Shown: positions 15,939-23,554 of the stretch, one piece after another | Layout: each line of letters starts with the position of its first letter | Position numbering within the stretch: the stretch's first letter is position 1 | Origin: Clostridium saccharoperbutylacetonicum N1-4(HMT) | Lineage (GTDB): Bacteria; Bacillota; Clostridia; Clostridiales; Clostridiaceae | DNA: 64,000 nucleotides | Reading direction: 5' to 3' | Assembly: GCF_000340885.1 (NCBI RefSeq) | Contig: NC_020291.1 | Span: 627,001 to 691,000 of the forward strand | The notes under the pieces: model-generated | Seen by the model: only the letters and a program-made list of their open reading frames with translations | What the model was told of the DNA's origin: nothing | Database searches by the model: none | Program-made: the position numbers and the translations under genes

Positions 15939-17183
15939 ATGATTTATGACAAGCAATTATTTTCAATAGAATCCAATTTAAAAATAAGTTTTGAAGGAAA
16001 ATTATTAAAGTTTATAAGTCCTATATACCGAGACATTAATCGTTATTTTCTACCCTTGGTAGAATTTATTGGATTAATAGGAGGTGCGTTTAATATCACA
16101 GGAAGTAAAATCGATATACTATTTAAAGGGAAATCTCCAATATTTATAAACTATGAGACTGATGATTATAAATTTACTTTAGTTAATAGTGTATTATACT
16201 TATCGTTATTTGATATATGCAGTATGTTAAATGCTAAATCTAAATGGGATTATGATAGTAGTTCTATTTTTCTCTATTTGGATAGGAATAAGTATGAGAG
16301 TTATACAAGACCTCCTGGAAGAAACGCTTTAATTCGATTTGAAGATGTAACTGCAGGTGATGAGTATTTGGATTCTGACAATCTGGAGAAATTCAGAATA
16401 GTTGCAGATTATATGTTTTCAAATGGTGTTCCATTTCATATAGCATGGATACCAAGGTTTGTTGATCCTCCAAACAGCATTGATAATGATATATCTAAAG
16501 ATTATAGTATGCCTAATTCCAACTTCCTTTTTACAATGGAGTATTTACTGAGTAGAAATGGTGTGATTGGGTTGCATGGCTATACTCATCAGTATCAGAA
16601 AGAGGTAAGTGCAGATGGGACTGAGTTTAATGAAGAGCGAAATAATGATGAAAAGAGTATACGAAAAAGGGTAGAAGCAGCTATTAATATGGCAAAAAAA
16701 TTAGAACTTCCTGTTAAGTTTTTTGAGAGTCCTCATTATGCAGCTACTCAGTTTCAGCAAAGTATATTTGAACAATATTTTGACGTGATTTATGAAGGCT
16801 ATGTAGGTATATGGGGAAGAAAAATAGTTAAAAGTCCTAGGAATCATAGAACATTATATATTCCAACACCTTTAAGTTATGTAGAAGATAAAGACAGTAC
16901 GAAAGAAATGCTTGATAGAATAAATCATTTAAGTGAGAATACATTAGCTAGTTTATTTTATCATCCAAATATTGATTTTGAATATATAACTCTTCAAAAT
17001 GATACTAGTGGATACCCAATAAGCAATTATTCAGAAAATTCTCCGCTTCATCGAATTATAAAAAAGTTATATGATAAAGGGTATAGTTTTGCAAAGATAA
17101 CGGATTTAGGTTTTAATAATACGAAAAATATATCTATTGAATTAGTTAGATTATATAAATATTTTAAAAATAAAATATTATGA
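15939..17183 (+). CDS. DUF2334 (polysaccharide deacetylase-like) protein
   Basis: A 414-residue protein. The N-terminal ~130 residues resemble a copper-amine-oxidase-like/substrate-binding beta domain (FNITGSKIDILFKGK). The DUF2334 domain follows, with ALIRFEDVTAG, the metal-binding style motif GVIGLHGYTHQYQ and FYHPNIDFEY. These are the D/H/H positions of NodB-like deacetylases. No signal peptide or membrane helix is obvious. A role in modifying surface polysaccharide is plausible. The last 4 bases overlap the next start (ATGA), indicating translational coupling. Confidence 0.8.
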   Translation: MIYDKQLFSIESNLKISFEGKLLKFISPIYRDINRYFLPLVEFIGLIGGAFNITGSKIDILFKGKSPIFINYETDDYKFTLVNSVLYLSLFDICSMLNAKSKWDYDSSSIFLYLDRNKYESYTRPPGRNALIRFEDVTAGDEYLDSDNLEKFRIVADYMFSNGVPFHIAWIPRFVDPPNSIDNDISKDYSMPNSNFLFTMEYLLSRNGVIGLHGYTHQYQKEVSADGTEFNEERNNDEKSIRKRVEAAINMAKKLELPVKFFESPHYAATQFQQSIFEQYFDVIYEGYVGIWGRKIVKSPRNHRTLYIPTPLSYVEDKDSTKEMLDRINHLSENTLASLFYHPNIDFEYITLQNDTSGYPISNYSENSPLHRIIKKLYDKGYSFAKITDLGFNNTKNISIELVRLYKYFKNKIL

Positions 17184-17371
17184 ATAGAAAAAATAATAGA
17201 GTTATTGGTGCCGTATCTCACATAGTATTTCCTCTTGCAACTTGTGTATTTCTAGTATGGGGCTTTCTTTTCCATGGATGGAGGATATGCTGGATTGTCT
17301 ACCCTATAACTGGAATTTTGTTCAGTGCTTTTGCTAGAACTTACAGTTTAATGAATGGTGCTAATAAATAG
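17180..17371 (+). CDS. Small membrane protein coupled to the DUF2334 gene
   Basis: A 63-residue protein that starts inside the stop codon of the previous gene. Hydrophobic segments are VSHIVFPLATCVFLVWGFLF and CWIVYPITGILFSAFA, so two helices are likely. It resembles small 2-TM proteins often annotated as hypothetical. A bidirectional terminator follows. Confidence 0.6.
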   Translation: MNRKNNRVIGAVSHIVFPLATCVFLVWGFLFHGWRICWIVYPITGILFSAFARTYSLMNGANK

Positions 17372-17381
17372 TTTTTTAAAT

Positions 17382-17417
17382 AACAGCTTCAAGGTGAAGA
17401 GTAACCTTGAAGCTGTT
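17382..17417. terminator. Bidirectional terminator between convergent genes
   Basis: AACAGCTTCAAGGT and ACCTTGAAGCTGTT form a perfect 14-bp stem with an 8-nt loop. T-rich flanks are present on both strands. Confidence 0.8.
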
Positions 17418-17466
17418 TGACTTTTATAAATGATAGATGTTTCAAATAATAATGCATTAAGCTATA

Positions 17467-18087
17467 TTAATCAACTACAAAAAGATAAGCTTCTACAGCA
17501 TTCACAGTTTCTTCTAATAGACGCTTTCGGGAAATTTTATTTTTTGAAAAGACTATTTGATCTACAATGGAATTGATTAATGAAAAAGTAATTGAGGTAG
17601 CCGCCTCGATGTCGTGTACCTTGATTTTATCTTTGATTTTTTGAAAATAGCGAAGTACGGCATTTTCAACATGTGTCTGTTGAGTTTCAAGAATTTCTGC
17701 AACTTTAGGATTTGAAAAGCTGAGAATTTGTATTTCTTGGTTAAGTGCTTTTGACTCTTCATGATTTTTAATGATGACTTCCATTAATTTCATGAGAAAA
17801 TCTCTAAAATTATCATTCAAATTTTCCATTTCGCTTAAAAAAGTTTCATGGATAGCCAAGAAAGATTGATGATACCTATCTAATATTTCAAGAAATATAG
17901 TTTCTTTGTTAGGAAAATAGAAATAGAGATTTCCTATAGATATATTTGCACAAGTTGCAATTTCATTTGTGGTAGTTTTATAGTAGCCCTTCTGGCAAAA
18001 TAGTTCCAAGGCAGTATCTAAAATTTTACTTCTAGTAAGTTCACTTCTTTTTTGTCTTGGTGCATGTGTTTCCTGTTCCTGGTTCAT
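17467..18087 (-). CDS. TetR-family repressor
   Basis: ~206 residues, starting at the ATG 9 nt after GTGAGG rather than at the upstream GTG. The N-terminal helix-turn-helix domain reads ILDTALELFCQKGYYKTTTN, followed by IATCANISIGNLYFYFPNKE, the standard TetR recognition helix. The C-terminal ligand domain is unremarkable. The gene is 51 bp downstream of the hydrolase gene on the same strand, so the two form an operon. Paired 18-bp inverted repeats in the operon promoter are the likely operators, giving autoregulation. Confidence 0.88.
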   Translation of the reverse strand: MNQEQETHAPRQKRSELTRSKILDTALELFCQKGYYKTTTNEIATCANISIGNLYFYFPNKETIFLEILDRYHQSFLAIHETFLSEMENLNDNFRDFLMKLMEVIIKNHEESKALNQEIQILSFSNPKVAEILETQQTHVENAVLRYFQKIKDKIKVHDIEAATSITFSLINSIVDQIVFSKNKISRKRLLEETVNAVEAYLFVVD

Positions 18088-18138
18088 ATAATCAATCCTC
18101 ACTTTTTAAGTCTGTGTATATAAATACTATTAAATATT

Positions 18139-19329
18139 TTAAATGGTAGCAATAGTTTTTTCAATCCAGTTAAATATACGATCGTTAGCGTAAATACGGC
18201 ATCCTACTTGGCAATGGTATCCTGCACCTTCATTATTGGTGAAAAATAAATAATCTTTTGGACATTCCAATTTATCATAAAGAATTTTTGACTGAGTATT
18301 CCAAGCTTTTTTATCACTTTCATTCCCTATAACAAGAACTGGACAGGATATTTTTGAAGTTACACCATCTAAGCAGAAATTTTTATAACTAAGCACATAT
18401 TCGGCTGGAGTATCAACTCCAAATGTTAAAAAACCATGTCTAAATCTCCAATCAAGAGCTACACTCATTTTCATAAGCATACGAGATATTAGGTTAAAAG
18501 TTGTTGCATGTTTATGAATTTTGTTTAATGTAGCCTCACGCTTTTTAGGATTTAAACTAAGGCAGTCATATAAGCCTCCATTTGCAATGCAGGCTGAAAT
18601 TCTTTTTTCAAAGGCTGCTGCACGAGGTGCAAAATAACCGCCAAGGCTTTCTCCCCATAAAATTATTCGGTCATGGTCTACAGATAAATCTTTAAGAACA
18701 AAGTCAACTGCAGGGAAAATAGCTGTTTCATAATTATATCGGAAGGGGATATTACGTCTACGGATACTTTCTCCTTGTCCTGGTCCGTCAAAAGCTAAGC
18801 AATTCATACCACGTTTAATTGCAGCAATACCAATAGCATATAATTCTTCCTTAGTGCCGTCATTTCCAGATATGACTATGATAGTTGGAGCAGGTCCTTT
18901 GGTGTCTGCATGATAAAAATGACCTGGTAGGCTAATCCATTCGAAGGGGATTTCTACTGGTTCTATATGATAAGGTCCATACTTAATTGCAAGGTTAAAG
19001 CACTGTGTGCTTAACGTATTTATTTTATCCATATATTCTTTGTTACTTCCGTAGTTGAGATAAAATTCTGCTGTTCTGTAATAGTTGGAAGCACGAAGAA
19101 AAGATTCAGAGGCACTTGTTTCCAAGCCTTCTTTTAAACACTCTTCTCCAAATTTACGAACTCGATCAGCTGTTTTTTCCCATTCGGTACACCAACTGGA
19201 GCAGCTTCCATTCTTTATTTTTTGGCTTGTAGCTGTAACTTCAGAGATATCTGCTTGGCCTACAGGTGTAGTTCCAAGAGTACGGAGAGCTTGATAATCA
19301 AAATGTTTGTTTTTAAATAAAAATCCCAT
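18139..19329 (-). CDS. Alpha/beta hydrolase (FrsA/pseudooxynicotine-hydrolase-like)
   Basis: A 396-residue serine hydrolase. It has an N-terminal helical lid region (residues 1-130), then the core: TIIVISGNDGTKEEL, FDGPGQGES, the nucleophile elbow GESLGG near residue 225, and GAGYHCQVG carrying the catalytic histidine near the C-terminus. This arrangement is that of the DUF1100/FrsA-like esterases and the 2,6-dihydroxypseudooxynicotine hydrolase group, which cleave C-C or ester bonds. Substrate unknown. It is co-transcribed with the TetR gene, and the promoter is bracketed by two operator-like palindromes, so an inducing small molecule is likely. Confidence 0.85.
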   Translation of the reverse strand: MGFLFKNKHFDYQALRTLGTTPVGQADISEVTATSQKIKNGSCSSWCTEWEKTADRVRKFGEECLKEGLETSASESFLRASNYYRTAEFYLNYGSNKEYMDKINTLSTQCFNLAIKYGPYHIEPVEIPFEWISLPGHFYHADTKGPAPTIIVISGNDGTKEELYAIGIAAIKRGMNCLAFDGPGQGESIRRRNIPFRYNYETAIFPAVDFVLKDLSVDHDRIILWGESLGGYFAPRAAAFEKRISACIANGGLYDCLSLNPKKREATLNKIHKHATTFNLISRMLMKMSVALDWRFRHGFLTFGVDTPAEYVLSYKNFCLDGVTSKISCPVLVIGNESDKKAWNTQSKILYDKLECPKDYLFFTNNEGAGYHCQVGCRIYANDRIFNWIEKTIATI

Positions 19330-19354
19330 AGAATTAAACCTTCTTTTTGTAAAA

Positions 19355-19431
19355 TTAGAGCTCTTACTCTAAAAATAATACTTTTGGAATACCTTGTCAA
19401 TATATTTAGAGTAAATACTCTAAATATATTG
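19355..19431 (-). promoter_or_regulatory. TetR-type operator pair around the hydrolase promoter
   Basis: Two sites share TTAGAG-N6-CTCTAA: 19355-19372 and TTAGAGTAAATACTCTAA inside a longer 15+15 palindrome at 19398-19431. The minus-strand -35 TTGACA overlaps the second (19395-19400) and the -10 region lies between the two, close to the first. Binding by the co-encoded TetR protein would block the promoter. Confidence 0.7.
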
Positions 19432-19473
19432 ATGGAATACTTTACAGTTGATTATGAATTAATGTATATAATT

Positions 19474-20268
19474 CTATAAGGTATAACATGTTTGATTATT
19501 TTGAGAATTTCCTGAATAATTAAAGAGTGGAGAACTTAATTCAAATTCAAAAGTTTCTCTATTAACTAGTCCAATTACTTCATTGCTATCATATAATTTA
19601 AGTAAAAAATCAGCCATTTGTTTGCTAGTATGGTAAGTACCAAAAGACTTATCATAATCATATTTTTGTACATTATTGGCTATGTTTCCGAAGTTTGTTT
19701 TAGTGGCAGCTGGTGCAAGTACTTTTGCTTGCAGTTTAGCATTGCAGGCTTTTAATTCTCTTGCTAAGCCTTCAGTAAAGGTGCTTACGAAAAATTTGCT
19801 AGCACAGTAGGTAACAGCATTTGGAACAATAATATATCCACCACTTGAAGAAATATTTATAAGCTGTGAACCAGTCACATCTTTATAGTCACGCACGAAT
19901 AGTGAGGATAATATTACTAAAGCATCTATATTCAAGCGAAGCATAGTTTCAATCTTTTCTATATCTTGATCAGCTACGCTTGAATAATTACCAAAACCAG
20001 CATTATTAATTAAGGTTTCTATACAATAGGGTTTCAATTCTTCATAAAGTTGATGTACCTTTGATGTTATAGATAAATCAACACATTTAATTATTACATT
20101 CAACAATGGATTCTCCTGTAAGATTTCTTCTTTCAATTTTTCTAAATTATCTTTACTGCGAGCAACAATAACTAAATTTTTATTGCGTTTTGCAAAGGCT
20201 TTTGCAGTCTCATATCCTATCCCTGAACTTGCACCTGTAATAACTATATATTTTTGTTTTTCCTTCAT
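19474..20268 (-). CDS. Short-chain dehydrogenase/reductase
   Basis: ~264 residues; the ATG at 20268 follows GGGAGTG and is preferred over the one at 20283. The Rossmann motif TGASSGIGYETAKAF (TGxxxGxG) is at the N-terminus, NNAGFG near residue 87, the catalytic serine in ISSSGG and YCASKF (YxxxK) near 155. It reduces or oxidises a carbonyl/alcohol with NAD(P). The substrate is unknown. It is driven by a MerR-type promoter divergent from a MerR regulator gene, so it is probably induced by a small molecule or stress. Confidence 0.9.
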   Translation of the reverse strand: MKEKQKYIVITGASSGIGYETAKAFAKRNKNLVIVARSKDNLEKLKEEILQENPLLNVIIKCVDLSITSKVHQLYEELKPYCIETLINNAGFGNYSSVADQDIEKIETMLRLNIDALVILSSLFVRDYKDVTGSQLINISSSGGYIIVPNAVTYCASKFFVSTFTEGLARELKACNAKLQAKVLAPAATKTNFGNIANNVQKYDYDKSFGTYHTSKQMADFLLKLYDSNEVIGLVNRETFEFELSSPLFNYSGNSQNNQTCYTL

Positions 20269-20300
20269 TTGAATCACTCCCATTTTTATGATATATTGAA

Positions 20301-20331
20301 ATTGTACAATGTGGAGTTAACTCCAGGTCAA
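20301..20331 (-). promoter_or_regulatory. MerR-type promoter with 19-bp spacer for the SDR gene
   Basis: On the minus strand TTGACC (20326-20331), exactly 19 bp, then TACAAT (20301-20306). The spacer is centred on the palindrome GGAGTTAACTCC (20313-20324). An over-long spacer with a central palindrome is the hallmark of promoters activated by MerR proteins by DNA untwisting. The divergent MerR gene lies 45 bp away. Confidence 0.85.
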
Positions 20332-20376
20332 GCAATTTTAGAGCTTATCGTTAGAGCTTAAAAGGAGAATCTAAAA

Positions 20377-20748
20377 ATGAATTATTCAATAGGAGAATTT
20401 TCAAAACTTACTAATCTAAGTATAGATACCTTACGTTACTATGAAAAAGAAGGTTTAATTACTCCAGAGCGTAAAGAAAATGGAAGGCGTTATTATAGTG
20501 AAAAAGATGTAACGTGGATAGCGTTTATAAAAAGATTAAAAGAAACAAGAATGCCTATTAAGGAGATTCAGGAATATGCAAAGCTACGAGCTATTGGGGA
20601 TAAAACTATGGCTGAAAGAATGGAGATGCTTATAAAACATAGAACTGCCTTAGAGGAAGAAATCATGAGAGCTAATGAAAATCTTCAAAAATTAAATGAA
20701 AAAATTGATTTCTATAAATCAGCTATTGATGAAAAATTAATATTATGA
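20377..20748 (+). CDS. MerR-family transcriptional regulator
   Basis: A 123-residue protein. The N-terminal winged helix-turn-helix is YSIGEFSKLTNLSIDTLRYY, followed by EKEGLITPERKENGRRYY. A dimerising coiled coil occupies residues ~80-118 (MAERMEMLIKHRTALEEEI). No cysteine cluster or large effector domain is present, so the signal is not a metal bound through cysteines. It is divergent from the SDR gene across the 19-bp-spaced promoter and most likely activates it. Confidence 0.9.
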   Translation: MNYSIGEFSKLTNLSIDTLRYYEKEGLITPERKENGRRYYSEKDVTWIAFIKRLKETRMPIKEIQEYAKLRAIGDKTMAERMEMLIKHRTALEEEIMRANENLQKLNEKIDFYKSAIDEKLIL

Positions 20749-20784
20749 TAAAATTAGCCTACAATTTTAAACTTGTAAAAGTAA

Positions 20785-20925
20785 ATTAATTATATATTTA
20801 AGTTTTCTAGGGTTCCGCAGTTTGTAACTGGCAGGTCCGAGAGAAAACACACAGATAACTGTGGACACGGAAGGATAAAAGCCTGGGAGATATTTAATGA
20901 TATCTCTAGGGCTTTTTTTATTTTT
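20785..20925 (+). promoter_or_regulatory. ykkC-class riboswitch (guanidine-I type most likely) with terminator
   Basis: The conserved ykkC core is present in order: TCTAGGGTTCCG, GGTCCGAGAGAAAAC, ACACGGAAGGATAAAAGCC and TGGGAGA. A terminator, AAGCCTGGGAGATAT with ATATCTCTAGGGCTT followed by T7, begins inside the 3' end of the aptamer, so ligand binding should prevent it (ON switch). The ykkC class includes guanidine-I, ppGpp, PRPP and NDP sensors. I judge guanidine-I most likely from the ACACGG...AAAAGCC region but cannot exclude the other subtypes by eye. Confidence 0.85.
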
Positions 20926-20940
20926 AAGGAGGAAAAAGTT

Positions 20941-21642
20941 ATGAGTAATTTTAGTTACAAAGATATTTATATGGAAGATGTGAGAAGAGTGTTGGAGGTT
21001 AATATACTTCCAGAAAAACATTGTAATTTCGATTGTATATTTTGTCCTATTGGAAGGTCACAAAATAAGGTGGATACACAAAAATCCTTTGATAAAATAG
21101 ATAGTTCATTGGCTGAATTGGAAAGCAAAATAGAAACTGGAAAAGCAGAATTAATATTTATTAATTCTAAGGGAGAGGCTTTAGTACATGATAAGATTGA
21201 TGATATTATTGATTTTGTTAAAGCTAAAGGCCTGCAAGTAAGACTGCTTTCTAATGGATATTTATTAAGTAGGGAGGAATATATAGAAATTTCTAATAAA
21301 TGTGATGAAGTGGTTGGAGAGATAAAAGTAATAACAGAAGAAGATTTTCAAAAAGTTCAAAGACCAATTGAAGGATATACCTTAGCAGAATATATTTCTA
21401 ATATGGCTTCTTTTAATAAGCAATACAAAGGGAAATTTATATTTGAAATCACTATAATTAAAGGCTACAATGATGATGAAAAATCAATTGAGAAGATAAA
21501 AGCTGTAATTAAGGAAATATCTCCTGATGAGATAATTGTTGCAAGAATGGAAGAGGATAGATTTAAGAAAAAACTTGGTATAACTGATGAAAGATATGAG
21601 GAAATTTCAAAGGCATTACTAGATGATGTATGGAAGTTTTAA
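20941..21642 (+). CDS. Radical SAM protein
   Basis: A 233-residue protein with the iron-sulphur motif CNFDCIFC (CxxxCxxC) near residue 28. LLSNGYLLSREEY and IIKGYNDDEKSIEKI are typical of the truncated TIM barrel of the COG0731-like/generic radical SAM group. It lacks an auxiliary SPASM cluster. The reaction is unknown. It follows TTAAGGAGG and sits directly downstream of the ykkC-class riboswitch. Its expression should therefore respond to that ligand, an unexpected pairing because known guanidine-I targets are mostly exporters and nitrogen-metabolism enzymes. Confidence 0.85.
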   Translation: MSNFSYKDIYMEDVRRVLEVNILPEKHCNFDCIFCPIGRSQNKVDTQKSFDKIDSSLAELESKIETGKAELIFINSKGEALVHDKIDDIIDFVKAKGLQVRLLSNGYLLSREEYIEISNKCDEVVGEIKVITEEDFQKVQRPIEGYTLAEYISNMASFNKQYKGKFIFEITIIKGYNDDEKSIEKIKAVIKEISPDEIIVARMEEDRFKKKLGITDERYEEISKALLDDVWKF

Positions 21643-21721
21643 ATCATATTGTAAAAGTAATGTTAAAGTAATAAAATAAGATAATTATAAAGATAAATTA
21701 TAGCATGGGGAGGAAAACATT

Positions 21722-21973
21722 ATGTTAGAATATAGATACGATACACAATTACTAATTGAGGGAGAAAATCTCGATGAGGATAAAATTAATGAATATTTTA
21801 CAAAGAATTTCAAAGGAGATTGCTTACTTGCTGTAGGAGATGAGGAGTTAATTAAGATTCATTACCATACTAATGAGCCATGGAAGGTATTAGAGTATTG
21901 TGCTTCCTTAGGAGAAATCTATGATATTGTAATTGAAGATATGGAACGTCAATCAAAGGGACTTAAAGGTTAA
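21722..21973 (+). CDS. Stand-alone domain like the C-terminus of FakA/YloV
   Basis: An 83-residue protein. EYRYDTQLLIEGENLDEDKI, GDCLLAVGDEELIKIHYHT and NEPWKVLEYCASLGEIYDIV resemble the C-terminal domain of DAK2-type fatty-acid kinase (FakA/YloV). In FakA this region follows the kinase domain and contacts the FakB carrier. Here it is encoded alone, with no kinase domain nearby. It could be a partner subunit or a regulatory remnant. The RBS is GGGGAGG. Confidence 0.6.
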   Translation: MLEYRYDTQLLIEGENLDEDKINEYFTKNFKGDCLLAVGDEELIKIHYHTNEPWKVLEYCASLGEIYDIVIEDMERQSKGLKG

Positions 21974-22035
21974 TAATTGTATAATAATAGTGGTTTTGAA
22001 ATTTATTTTTTGGAACTGCTATTTTTTTATAGCTA

Positions 22036-22066
22036 TTGACTTTAACGTAACGTGATAGTGTATTTT
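22036..22066 (+). promoter_or_regulatory. MerR-type promoter with 19-bp spacer for the TipAS regulator
   Basis: TTGACT (22036-22041), 19-bp spacer containing TAACGTAACGTGATAG, then TATTTT (22061-22066). The long spacer with a central near-palindrome (ACGTAACGT) fits autoregulation by the MerR protein encoded just downstream. Confidence 0.75.
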
Positions 22067-22096
22067 ATAAATATACTTTAGAAAAGAGGTGAAGAA

Positions 22097-22840
22097 ATGA
22101 AAATTAATGAAGTAGCAAAATTAACGGGGATAACTACAAGAACTCTCCATTACTATGATGAAATAGGACTACTTAAACCTAGTCAAATTACAGATGCTGG
22201 TTATCGTTTATACGATGAGAATAATCTATCTGAATTACAGCAAATATTATTTTTTAGAGAATTGAATTTTCCACTTAATGAAATCAAAGAAATAATGACT
22301 AATTCTGAATATGACAAGACCGAAGCATTAAAAAAGCATAAAGAGTTATTGCTAAAAAAGCGTGAACGTATTGATAGATTGGTAACTCTTGTTGAAAATA
22401 CAATAAAAGGAGATGGAGAAATGAGTTTTAAAGAATTTGATATGACTGAAATTGAAAGTGCTAAAAAGAAGTATGCAAAAGAAGTTAAGGAACGTTTTGG
22501 AAATACTGAGGCTTATACTGAAAGTGAAGAAAAAACAAAAAATTATGGTAAGGAGCAATGGCAGGAAATAGATGCTGAAAGTAAAAAGCTATTAAAAGCT
22601 TTTGCTGATAATATGGATAAAACTCCTGATAGTGAAGATGTACAGAAGTTGGTTAAGGAGTGGCAGAATTTCATTACTAAGAGCTTTTATAAATGTACAA
22701 ATGAGATTTTACAAGGTTTAGGCATGATGTATGTTGAAGATGAAAGGTTTAAGAAAAATATTGATAGTAATGGTGAGGGAACAGCAGAATTTATTTCAAA
22801 AGCAATTGAAATTTACTGCTTAAATAACAAGATAAAATAA
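22097..22840 (+). CDS. MerR-family regulator with TipAS effector domain
   Basis: 247 residues. The N-terminal MerR domain is KINEVAKLTGITTRTLHYYD then EIGLLKPSQITDAGYRLYD. A coiled coil of ~30 residues is followed by a TipAS-like domain (from ~residue 120; SKKLLKAFADNMDKTPDSED, EWQNFITKSFYKCTNEIL). TipAS domains bind thiopeptide or similar amphipathic compounds and trigger autoactivation. No efflux pump is adjacent. The upstream 19-bp-spaced promoter supports self-activation. Confidence 0.88.
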   Translation: MKINEVAKLTGITTRTLHYYDEIGLLKPSQITDAGYRLYDENNLSELQQILFFRELNFPLNEIKEIMTNSEYDKTEALKKHKELLLKKRERIDRLVTLVENTIKGDGEMSFKEFDMTEIESAKKKYAKEVKERFGNTEAYTESEEKTKNYGKEQWQEIDAESKKLLKAFADNMDKTPDSEDVQKLVKEWQNFITKSFYKCTNEILQGLGMMYVEDERFKKNIDSNGEGTAEFISKAIEIYCLNNKIK

Positions 22841-22921
22841 TTACTGACAATTTATGCTATAATTAATTTATCATGGGAATGAAATATAGAAGAAGTATAA
22901 GTTAGTTTTTGTGGAGGATTT

Positions 22922-23509
22922 ATGAAATTACTTTTGATAAGACACGGACAAACCGAATGGAATATAAAAGGGAAGATACAGGGAAGTTGCGATATTGAAC
23001 TTAATGACACTGGCATCAGACAAGCAGAAGAATTGAGTAGTAAGATGTTAGAAAATAAATATAAATTCTCAAAGATTTACTCAAGTAAACAAAAAAGAGC
23101 AAGTAAGACAGCAGAAATTTTAAGTAAAACTACTAATATAGAGTATGCAGTAATAGAAGGATTAGAAGAAATGAACCTAGGAGTATGGGAAGGATTATCC
23201 TGGGCAGAAGTCAAAGAAAAGTATCCAGCTGAATATGAGAAATGGTACTTAAATCGAAGATACACTAAGACTCCTAAAGGAGAATCCTATGAAGATATGT
23301 TACAGCGTGTTTTTGCTACAATAAAGAATATTATTAAGGGAAATTGTGAGGATGTTGTAATTGTAACTCATAGTGCTGTGATAATGAGTATACAATGTTT
23401 CTTAACCAACACTCCATTTGATGAAATGACTAAATTTAAAACAGAGAATACTTCAATTACAGAGGTAGATAGTGATTTGTTGCTGCAATTGCTATCTAAC
23501 ATTATTTAG
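22922..23509 (+). CDS. Histidine phosphatase (phosphoglycerate mutase/CobC-like)
   Basis: 195 residues with the catalytic LLIRHGQTEWN at the start, IYSSKQKRASKTAEIL, the acid residue region LEEMNLGVWEG, and the second catalytic histidine in IVTHSAVI. This is the branch-1 histidine phosphatase fold. Members dephosphorylate sugar phosphates or cobalamin precursors (CobC); no cobalamin genes are adjacent, so the substrate is open. The ATG follows TGGAGG. Confidence 0.85.
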   Translation: MKLLLIRHGQTEWNIKGKIQGSCDIELNDTGIRQAEELSSKMLENKYKFSKIYSSKQKRASKTAEILSKTTNIEYAVIEGLEEMNLGVWEGLSWAEVKEKYPAEYEKWYLNRRYTKTPKGESYEDMLQRVFATIKNIIKGNCEDVVIVTHSAVIMSIQCFLTNTPFDEMTKFKTENTSITEVDSDLLLQLLSNII

Positions 23510-23554
23510 TATATTGTAAGTATTGTGTTCATTAGAAAATAAGGGGATAAGATT

